From JAEXOD01 sp963663265 (GTDB taxonomy: Bacteria; Bacteroidota; Ignavibacteria; Ignavibacteriales; Melioribacteraceae): a DNA stretch of 64,000 bases. The position numbers and the translations under genes are program-made. The stretch's first letter is position 1. Every line of letters starts with the position of its first letter. Below, one piece after another: positions 16,270 to 23,655 of this stretch. Under the pieces are notes generated by a model that saw nothing but the letters and a program-made list of their open reading frames with translations, did no database searches and was not told the origin of the DNA. Location: assembly GCA_963663265.2 (NCBI GenBank), contig CAXXXM010000001.1, positions 868,001-932,000 of the forward strand, read 5' to 3'.

Positions 16270-18279
16270 TTATTTTATTAATACCATTTGTTTTATTTCC
16301 GAAAAATTACCGGTAGTTAATCTGTAAAAATAGACACCACTTGATAAGTGACCTGCATTAAATTGGAATGAATAAGTGCCTGAGGATTGATATTCATTGA
16401 TTAAATTTGCAACTTCTTTTCCTAAAATGTCATATACCTTCAAACTTACATAACCTGAATAGGGAATATAGTATTGAATAGTAGTTGATGGGTTAAAAGG
16501 ATTAGGGTAGTTTTGCATTAATTGGTAGTCACTTACAGTAATTACTTCATTATCATCAACCTCAGTAGTTCCATTATCTGCATTAAATGTTGGATTTCCC
16601 ATTACAAAATTTCCTGTACCATTGGGAATTCTTGCCATACTTAAATTTGTAGTTTGTGTTCCAAATGAAATACTATCTAAAACAGTTGTATCAGTATTAG
16701 ATAAAACAATTGATTCGCCTCCAGCAGAAAGTTTGAAACCTGCATGAATACCTTCTTGGCCGTCATCTTCGTCTGCCCAAACAATTAAGAATGAGTTAGC
16801 TTCAATAGTTGTGTTGGTAGGAAACTGCCATTTTGTTGGGGTAGAAATATTATCAGATAAATACATGCCGCTCAAGTCAATAGTATTTGAGGTTGTGTTA
16901 TATAATTCAATCCAATCATCATATTCACCGGCAGGGTCAGTAATAGTATCATTATCAGCCATAAATTCATTAATTACAACGTCTCCAGGTTCAATAGTAA
17001 CATCACATGTAATTCCAAGTGTTGTTAACTGATTCGTTACGCTTGTCTTTCTTAAATTTAAAAATGATTTCAAACCAGGAATTCTGGTTCCACCACCAAC
17101 ACTTGTTATATTTAAATCAGTTACTAAATTTTGTTCAAATTGTGTGTTCGTGTATTGTTTCCTTGAATCACCATATACATATGGACGGATAATATTTGCT
17201 ACTGAATCTATTTTGGCATATAAATTTGTTAAGTTAAAATAAGTAGTATTGAGATTACATAACGAAACCAAATAATCATGTTTCATAGTTGTATTTGACA
17301 GAATCTTTCCCATCAATGGACGGTTTGTACTATTTACAATGTAGCTTACATTTAGGTTTTCAAAATTTGAAACACCGCTGCTAAAACCACCAAAACTTAA
17401 TCCTACATCCCATTTGATCCATTCCATTTTATGAGTTGTTGGATGAAAATAAAAATAAAAATTTCTTCCACTACCATTATAAGAATCCAAATTAGTAAAT
17501 ATTATATCGGCAGCAATAGAAGAGTACAAACTTTGTAAATTTACTGTATTGTTATATGCTGATTCAACATTTGTACTGTTGTTGATTGAATCTAAAAGAT
17601 TAACTAAATAGCCCCATGCAGTAGTTGATTCATCAGTTTTTAATTCATAACGTGTATAATATGAATCGGCAACAGCAGTAATCCATTTAAAATCAGAAAC
17701 TAAAGAATTATCGTCAAATCCATCAACAGCTTTAAATAAGTCTCCACCACTATTACCATAACGTGTCTTCAAAAACTTTTTATCGACATGTTCAATTAAG
17801 GAATAAAAAGCAAAAAGAGTATCATTGATATACAAACTTACATAATTAGCTCGGGGTGCAGGAATGCCGGCATCTTTACAAAAATCTAAGTAAATTTTTT
17901 CACGCATAAATGTAGGATCGCCATAACAGTTATTTAAGTGAATACTTTTTAGTTGATCCCATCGTTGATCATCGTCAAATTCATCAAATGCAACTTTAAT
18001 TGATTTTTTATCATTTGGATGGCTAAAAGAGGAGTTCCCTTTGAATCTTATTCCACAATTGGGTAAAGTTATCCCATCTATTTCAACATCGGCAGAAATA
18101 TATTGTTCATCTCCTTGATTATAATAATAAGTTAATGAATCCCAATATGCAGCTTGGGGAAAATTAATATTGATTTTATAGACTTTAATTCCATCAAATA
18201 CTGTATCTCCCGGATTTTGTGCAAGGAGGCTGAATGCTGGAAATAAGGCTAATAGAAAAAATTTTAGGAAAGTTTTCAT
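16270..18279 (-). CDS. CotH kinase-like protein with lamin-tail domain and T9SS sorting domain
   Basis: The ATG at 18279 (MKTFLKFF) is chosen because GGGAG precedes it and it opens directly into the signal peptide. About 25-400 is a CotH-type fold: GIRFKGNSS, KKSIKVAFDEFD, LKSIHLNNCYGDPTFMREK, LIEHVDKKFLKTRYG and EWIKWDVGLSFGG carry the spaced Lys/Asp residues typical of spore-coat CotH secretory kinases. About 430-550 is a lamin-tail domain (VVINEFMADND ... DDWIELYNT ... IDLSGMYLSD). The end is a T9SS sorting domain (MQNYPNPFNPSTTI ... KQMVLIK). It is first gene of the operon running down to 12510. In other FCB bacteria CotH plus LTD proteins are extracellular; their substrate is not known. 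Confidence 0.87.
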   Translation of the reverse strand: MKTFLKFFLLALFPAFSLLAQNPGDTVFDGIKVYKININFPQAAYWDSLTYYYNQGDEQYISADVEIDGITLPNCGIRFKGNSSFSHPNDKKSIKVAFDEFDDDQRWDQLKSIHLNNCYGDPTFMREKIYLDFCKDAGIPAPRANYVSLYINDTLFAFYSLIEHVDKKFLKTRYGNSGGDLFKAVDGFDDNSLVSDFKWITAVADSYYTRYELKTDESTTAWGYLVNLLDSINNSTNVESAYNNTVNLQSLYSSIAADIIFTNLDSYNGSGRNFYFYFHPTTHKMEWIKWDVGLSFGGFSSGVSNFENLNVSYIVNSTNRPLMGKILSNTTMKHDYLVSLCNLNTTYFNLTNLYAKIDSVANIIRPYVYGDSRKQYTNTQFEQNLVTDLNITSVGGGTRIPGLKSFLNLRKTSVTNQLTTLGITCDVTIEPGDVVINEFMADNDTITDPAGEYDDWIELYNTTSNTIDLSGMYLSDNISTPTKWQFPTNTTIEANSFLIVWADEDDGQEGIHAGFKLSAGGESIVLSNTDTTVLDSISFGTQTTNLSMARIPNGTGNFVMGNPTFNADNGTTEVDDNEVITVSDYQLMQNYPNPFNPSTTIQYYIPYSGYVSLKVYDILGKEVANLINEYQSSGTYSFQFNAGHLSSGVYFYRLTTGNFSEIKQMVLIK

Positions 18280-18396
18280 ACTTGCTCCCAAGTTAAACAA
18301 ATTTTGTAATTTGTTTGTTTGACAATAACTCGTTTGGAGAGGTTTAAAAGAGAAGTAAGAAAATTAACAATTTCTTAATATTTGTTGGATTAAAAA

Positions 18397-18424
18397 GCAA
18401 AATGTGATATATATCACATTTTGC
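18397..18424. promoter_or_regulatory. 28-bp perfect palindrome containing a CRP/FNR-type site
   Basis: Each half is GCAAAATGTGATAT or its complement, so the whole 28 bp is self-complementary. The core TGTGA-N6-TCACA equals the E. coli CRP consensus. It lies 118 bp upstream of the CotH operon start and 38 bp after the cupin stop. On the minus strand it is followed by TTTTTAAT, so it could also serve as an AT-rich terminator for the cupin gene. Confidence 0.55.
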
Positions 18425-18461
18425 ATAATATAAAACTTAGATTTGAGTTAAAAGTAGATCT

Positions 18462-18791
18462 TTAGTCAATAATAAATAGTTTTGCACCTTGCTCAGTACT
18501 TGAACGATGTTTTTCTGCATTGTCTGCCACTTGATAGCTTATTCCCGGTGTTAAAACAAATTTTCTTCCATCATCAAGTTCTGTATCTAATTTACCTTCT
18601 AAGCATAAAAGGATATGACCTTTTGAACACCAATGGTCTGCCATATAACCCGGAGTATATTCAACCATTCGTACTCTAATATTATCAAAGTTTTGAGTTT
18701 TCCAAAGTGCTTTTCCTGTAACTCCTAAATGTTCAGTAGCTTCAATTTTTGACCAATCGGTTAATCCGAAAGGTATGTTTTTCATATTCAT
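18462..18791 (-). CDS. Small DHCW-type cupin fold protein
   Basis: A 109-residue single-domain protein with the pattern of a small beta-barrel cupin. It contains YMADHWCSKGHILLCLEGKL, close to the name-giving DHCW stretch of the family, followed by DGRKFVLTPGISYQV and a late EKHRSS. The two histidines of ADHWCSKGH and the later EKH could bind metal as in cupins. No signal peptide is present, so it is cytoplasmic. The function of this family is not established. Starts at 18791 and 18785 are both possible. The neighbours (a GH20 gene upstream, the CotH operon downstream) give no clear pathway. Confidence 0.75.
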   Translation of the reverse strand: MNMKNIPFGLTDWSKIEATEHLGVTGKALWKTQNFDNIRVRMVEYTPGYMADHWCSKGHILLCLEGKLDTELDDGRKFVLTPGISYQVADNAEKHRSSTEQGAKLFIID

Positions 18792-18828
18792 AGTATTCTC
18801 TAAAAATTAGTAAAAATATAACAAGTAT

Positions 18829-20850
18829 TTATTTTAATTTTAACAATAATTCTTCAATTCTACTTACAATCATAATTTCAACTTGCCCATACGGCTTTTT
18901 ACATTTTTCAATAATTGAGTTTAATTCTGATTTATTAGTGATCTCTTTTTTATTAATAATAGATTCCAATAATTTTAACGTTTCTTTAGATAATTCAGTT
19001 AAATTATTTGAAAGAGGTTCAATTTCTTTTAAAATTGGAGAATTATTAATAGTTTGTTTTAGTAATTCATTATTATTCACTAATTGTTGTAAAGTTGGAA
19101 TTAAAACAGTTAAGTATTCAATTTTATTTGTCTCTAAATATTTATCAACATTATTTCTAAATTCTCTTGCTCCTTTAACGTCAGGTAATGCAGCATCAAC
19201 CACGCGAGTATATGGAGAGTAGGAAGTATACTTAACGCCTTGTGAATGGCGTGAATAATCTTTAACCGGTTCAACAAAATTTAAAAGAACGTTTAAAGCA
19301 TCTGTATTTCCAAAATTGCATAATCTGCGTACCATCATTTGTTGATTTTTTATATGAGCAATTCCCACGCTTTCTAATAAATTACTTAGTTTCTCTAATC
19401 TTTCATACATATTATTAACATCATTAACAGAGGATTTAGACCAAAACCTTTCTGCAATAGCTGCCGTACGAGGCCAAATTCTTGAATCAACATTCTCAGG
19501 TGTTACTAATTCCGCCCACATTGTCGCTTCACCACCAAGTATTCTTGCTTCTTCTTCCGGTGATAGTTTAACTGAATCGGGGATAGGATTATTCAAATAG
19601 TGATATTCGGTTGAGTGAATTAAATCGATATAATAACCGTTAGATAAAATTCCAGAATAACCTTTTTTTGCAGATTCAAATAATGATTTTTGTCCTCTCC
19701 AAGATTGAATTACAATATCAGTAGGCATTTCAGGCTGTAAAATTTCATCCCATCCAATCATTTTTTTATTATATTTTTGTAATATTTTAAGAATTCTTAA
19801 ATTAAAATAATTATGCAATTCTTGAATTGAAGACATATTATTCTTTTTCATAAATTCTTGAATCTGTGCATTTTCATTCCAATGTTTATCTGTTCCTTCG
19901 TCTCCACCAATATGGAAATATTCATCAGGGAATATTTGTGTCATTTCACCCAAAAAAGCATCAAAAAAATTATAAGTTTCTTCAATAGCTGGATTAAATA
20001 CAGGGTCAAATACTCCCCAGTTTCTTTCAAGTTTATAATTTTCTTTTTTACTTGCTAATTCAGGTAGTGCTGCAAACCAAGCAGTTGAATGCCATGGAAT
20101 ATCAAATTCTGGAATAACTCTAATCCCTCTATCCATTGCATAATTTACAATGTCTTTTAATTGTGCTTGAGTAAAGTATTCGCCATCAGTACAATTCTTT
20201 TGAATCTGAGGAAATTTAAAGCTTTCAACTCTTACACTTTGATTATCGCTTAAGTGTAAATGTAAAACATTCATCTTAACCATAGCAAGGGCATCAATGT
20301 TTCTTTTAATTACATCTACAGGCATGAAATGACGTGATACGTCCATCATTAATCCGCGCCATTTGAAGCGAGGGGAGTCATTAATTTCTAAAGAAGGGAA
20401 ATAATAATTAGTGCCATCATTGTTCACTAATTGATAAAGCGTTTCCAATGCATGCATAGCCCCAATATCAGTAACAGCATTTATTTCAATTTTATCATTT
20501 GTAATTTTTAGTGAATAACTTTCATCAATTCCAAGAACTGCTTCAACACTTTTAGAAAAACTAATTTTACAATCATAGTTTTTTGTTGCTGAGTTTTTAT
20601 CAATAACATCTTGAGGAAAAAATAAACCGGTTCTACCGGATATTCGCCTTAGTATTCTGGTTGCGTAAAAGCTTAATTTTTCACTTTTGTTATTGGTAAT
20701 TGAAATTCCAAAATCTGTTGAAATAATAAATCTATTATTATTTATTTTAATGTTGGAAGGATATGGTAAAATATCTGTTACTAAAGTATTTGCACACAAA
20801 AATGTGGTTATACTAAATATAATTACAAGCTGGGTTAAGAAGTATTTCAT
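18829..20850 (-). CDS. Beta-N-acetylhexosaminidase, glycoside hydrolase family 20
   Basis: Exported enzyme that removes terminal GlcNAc/GalNAc from glycans. The ATG at 20850 is preferred because it opens straight into a signal peptide; an in-frame start five codons earlier adds MYWCI. Domains: GH20b (about 22-145), then the catalytic TIM barrel (about 150-490) with RGLMMDVSRHFMP, LHLHLSDNQS, RGIRVIPEFDIPWH and the catalytic pair in HIGGDEGTDKHW (D317 polarises the acetamido group, E318 is the acid). The Trp residues of IQSWRGQKS and WAELVTPE fit the substrate pocket. A helical C-terminal region (about 500-673) follows. There is no T9SS sorting domain, so the product is probably periplasmic. 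Target could be chitin, peptidoglycan fragments or host glycans. Confidence 0.9.
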   Translation of the reverse strand: MKYFLTQLVIIFSITTFLCANTLVTDILPYPSNIKINNNRFIISTDFGISITNNKSEKLSFYATRILRRISGRTGLFFPQDVIDKNSATKNYDCKISFSKSVEAVLGIDESYSLKITNDKIEINAVTDIGAMHALETLYQLVNNDGTNYYFPSLEINDSPRFKWRGLMMDVSRHFMPVDVIKRNIDALAMVKMNVLHLHLSDNQSVRVESFKFPQIQKNCTDGEYFTQAQLKDIVNYAMDRGIRVIPEFDIPWHSTAWFAALPELASKKENYKLERNWGVFDPVFNPAIEETYNFFDAFLGEMTQIFPDEYFHIGGDEGTDKHWNENAQIQEFMKKNNMSSIQELHNYFNLRILKILQKYNKKMIGWDEILQPEMPTDIVIQSWRGQKSLFESAKKGYSGILSNGYYIDLIHSTEYHYLNNPIPDSVKLSPEEEARILGGEATMWAELVTPENVDSRIWPRTAAIAERFWSKSSVNDVNNMYERLEKLSNLLESVGIAHIKNQQMMVRRLCNFGNTDALNVLLNFVEPVKDYSRHSQGVKYTSYSPYTRVVDAALPDVKGAREFRNNVDKYLETNKIEYLTVLIPTLQQLVNNNELLKQTINNSPILKEIEPLSNNLTELSKETLKLLESIINKKEITNKSELNSIIEKCKKPYGQVEIMIVSRIEELLLKLK

Positions 20851-20974
20851 AATACACCAATACAATAGTTAATTAAAAAAAAGTAAAAATTAATAGTTAA
20901 TAATAACCAAAAATCCAATGTTTTTATTATATTTAAGCAAATATAATAAATTTTTTTATATCAAAGGAGGTCTC

Positions 20975-21654
20975 ATGGAAAAACTATCATTCAAACTAAA
21001 ATTTAAATTATTTGTTAATCCTTACAGTAGGAAAAGGATAGTTTTATCCCTAAAAAAAGAGGGAAACTTTTAGATGTCGGTTGTGGCAATAATTCTCCCA
21101 AGCAAGACAAAATGCTAAGACCAGACATTAATTATACCGGTTTGGATATACAAGTCTATAATCAAGTTAAAGGTTACGAAAAATATGCAGATAACTTGGT
21201 ATTTACTGATCCTGAAAATTTTCACAATTCAATTGAAAATTTAGAAAATAAATTTGATGGAGTGATTAGTGCTCATAATATTGAACACTGTTTGTATCCT
21301 GATAAAGTTTTACATTCAATGATAAAAAAAGTTAATGAAAATGGTTTTTTTTATCTGTCTTTTCCTTCTGATGCTACTACTAAATTTCCTTCAAGAAAAG
21401 GTACATTGAATTTTTATGATGATAATACTCATAGAACATTAATTAATTTTAATAAAACAATTGAGCTTTTAAAATCGAATGGATTTCAGATTCTTTATAG
21501 TACCAAAAGATATAGACCCATTATTCCAGCCATAATAGGATTATTGGTTGAACCAATTTCTATGATAAAAAAACAAGTTATGCCATTTCGTGCGACATGG
21601 AGTTTATATGGGTTTGAATCCATAATCTTTGCAAAAAAAATGACAAACAATTAA
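20975..21654 (+). pseudogene. SAM-dependent methyltransferase split by a -1 frameshift at an A7 run
   Basis: The ATG at 20975 has an excellent Shine-Dalgarno (AAAGGAGG, ending 4 nt before it) but this frame stops at 21071. The downstream frame, open from 21031 to 21654, contains class I methyltransferase motif I (LLDVGCGNN), then TGLDIQVYN, DGVISAHNIEHC and FFYLSFPSD, but has no start before ATG 21112, which would miss motif I. Slipping back one base in the run A7 (21052-21058, read as CTA AAA AAA) joins the frames into one plausible protein, ...SRKRIVLSLKKRGKLLDVGCG. So this is either a one-base homopolymer deletion (real or sequencing), or a programmed -1 frameshift at the heptamer A AAA AAA. 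The C-terminal half is full length and undecayed. Confidence 0.75.
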
Positions 21655-21684
21655 TTGATTAATTTGTAAATATTAAGTTTTATA

Positions 21685-22560
21685 TTGAGCAATACTAAAT
21701 TAAATATTGGCACTTGTAGTTGGAAATACGATTCTTGGAAAGGATTAGTTTATCCAGAAGGAAAAATTGATAATTATCTGGAATTGTATTCGCAAAAATA
21801 TAATTCGGTTGAAATTGATCAATGGTTTTGGTCATTATTTGACCAAAATAAAATTGTACTACCTAAAAAAGAAGTAGTTGAAGAATATAACAATTCAGTT
21901 CCAAATGACTTTAAGTTTATAATTAAGGTACCTAATAGTATTACTTTAACGCATTTTTATAAAAAAGTTAAGTCAAACAACTTAATAATTAATCCATATT
22001 TTTTAGATACTGAACTGTTTGATGAATTTTTACACTCTATTGAAGCACTTAATAATAAGATTGGGATGTTAATATTTCAATTTGAATATTTAAATAAGCA
22101 AAAAATGCCATCTCAATTTTTGTTCTTTCAAAAGTTTGAAGAATTTGTAAAGAAAATCCCCCCGAATATTAAATATGGAATTGAAATAAGAAATCCAAAT
22201 TATTTAAATAGAAGTTACTATGAATTTCTAAATAAAAACAATTTAAGCATGGTGTTTTTACAAGGATATTACATGCCTCCAATTTGGGAAACATTTAATC
22301 ATTTTCTTCCTTTTATAAAAAATGATGTTGTAATAAGGCTGTTGGGTGAAGATAGAAAGGGGATTGAAACATTAACAAAAGATAACTGGAGCACAATTAT
22401 TTCAAATAAAGATAATGAAATAATAAAAATTGTTGAAGTTGTAAAATATCTTATTAGTAAAGAAATAAATATTTTCCTTAACGTCAACAATCATTACGAA
22501 GGGAGTGCTCCATTAACAATTCAAAAAATTACAAAAATGCTTATAGGTTCTACTTACTAA
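21685..22560 (+). CDS. DUF72 domain-containing protein
   Basis: The protein begins at a TTG codon (MSNTKLNIGTCSWKYDSWKG). It has the DUF72 (YecE-like) hallmarks: IGTCSWKY near the N-terminus, a YPEGK segment, YSQKYNSVEIDQWFW, FKFIIKVPNSITLTHF, IEIRNPNYL and a late NVNNHYEGSAPLTIQ. The fold is a TIM barrel. The function is not known; nuclease or sugar-related roles have been proposed. No signal peptide is present. Its 3' end overlaps the convergent DUF3089 gene by 11 bp. It lies 30 bp after the broken methyltransferase gene and may share its transcript. Confidence 0.85.
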   Translation: MSNTKLNIGTCSWKYDSWKGLVYPEGKIDNYLELYSQKYNSVEIDQWFWSLFDQNKIVLPKKEVVEEYNNSVPNDFKFIIKVPNSITLTHFYKKVKSNNLIINPYFLDTELFDEFLHSIEALNNKIGMLIFQFEYLNKQKMPSQFLFFQKFEEFVKKIPPNIKYGIEIRNPNYLNRSYYEFLNKNNLSMVFLQGYYMPPIWETFNHFLPFIKNDVVIRLLGEDRKGIETLTKDNWSTIISNKDNEIIKIVEVVKYLISKEINIFLNVNNHYEGSAPLTIQKITKMLIGSTY

Positions 22561-23554
22561 AATATTTAGTTGTTCTTAATTGAGCATTAGCTTGCAAATC
22601 ATAGTAATAAAGATTAATATCAAATGAATGGAAAATACCCGGTAACCCTGTTACTGAATATTTGCTAATATCAGCCGTTGAACATAAAATAACTCCTTTT
22701 GTAGAATCAATTTGTGCATCAGCGTAATGCTCAAATTTTGTATTTACACCGGTTTCGTTTGGTAAATAAGACCCTAAACTTTGATCAGCCGAAACATGTT
22801 CGGTTGTTCTTTTCCAAGAAATAGGATTGATTACCAATGAATTAGGTCTAACAATTAAATTTGTGCCAGTCATACTTGGAGCTTGAGTATTGTATGAAAC
22901 AATTACTTGAGTATCATCAGCATTTTGTGCAAACTTTAGATGAGGGTTAGCCGCTAAGTATTCTTTTGTTATAGAAAAACCAATTACATAAGCAGCAATC
23001 ATTCTATTATATACATTTGGATGGTTTTTCATATAATCAGAAAGGATAAATGTAGCAACATGCGAGCCTTGAGAATGTCCAACAAGTATAAATGGACGAC
23101 CATTATTAAAGTGATTAATGAAATAATCAAATGCTGCCACTACATCAACATATGCTGATTCTTTAACTACTTTGTCCGACTCTTCATTTGAAAGAGTAAG
23201 TGAATAGATTGCATCTACCTGTCTATAATATGGAGCAAAAATATTACCAACGTTTTGAAACGCAGTCGCTTGTCGGTCAAAAAATAATTTTGAACCTAAT
23301 AACATATATTTATTATCTATTTGACAGATGTTTGCCTCATTAACACTATCTTTTTTCCAAACAGTAGGGTAAATATAAAACACATCCACATTTTTATCGA
23401 TACTTTGTGGAATATTTAGCCAATATTTCTGATTGCTATAATCAATTGATGAAGTGTTAGTGTCGTCAGTTTTTGTAATTGAATCATCTTTAGAACAACT
23501 AATTGCAACAACTAATAACAAAATGAATTGAAGAGTCTTAATAATACTTTTCAT
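22550..23554 (-). CDS. DUF3089 lipoprotein, alpha/beta-hydrolase-like
   Basis: The N-terminus is a lipoprotein signal with the Cys of AISCSKDD at about residue 20. The mature part matches DUF3089: DVFYIYPTVW, FQNVGNIFAPYYRQVD, VVAAFDYFINHFN, then RPFILVGHSQGSHVA with a nucleophile-elbow GHSQG as in lipases and thioesterases. A later VGVNTKFEHYADAQ and GIFHSFDINLYYYDL fit the family C-terminus, where the catalytic His is expected. It is probably an anchored esterase of unknown substrate. It converges with the DUF72 gene (11-bp overlap) and is divergent from the large secreted protein gene at 23656. Confidence 0.82.
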   Translation of the reverse strand: MKSIIKTLQFILLLVVAISCSKDDSITKTDDTNTSSIDYSNQKYWLNIPQSIDKNVDVFYIYPTVWKKDSVNEANICQIDNKYMLLGSKLFFDRQATAFQNVGNIFAPYYRQVDAIYSLTLSNEESDKVVKESAYVDVVAAFDYFINHFNNGRPFILVGHSQGSHVATFILSDYMKNHPNVYNRMIAAYVIGFSITKEYLAANPHLKFAQNADDTQVIVSYNTQAPSMTGTNLIVRPNSLVINPISWKRTTEHVSADQSLGSYLPNETGVNTKFEHYADAQIDSTKGVILCSTADISKYSVTGLPGIFHSFDINLYYYDLQANAQLRTTKYFSK

Positions 23555-23655
23555 AACTTAATCGTCCCTGAATTTTTTTAATCTTAAAATAAAAAATAAT
23601 TGGTTAAAATATAAAAATATTTTACATTTATTAATGTGTGAAATGAAATAATTGT

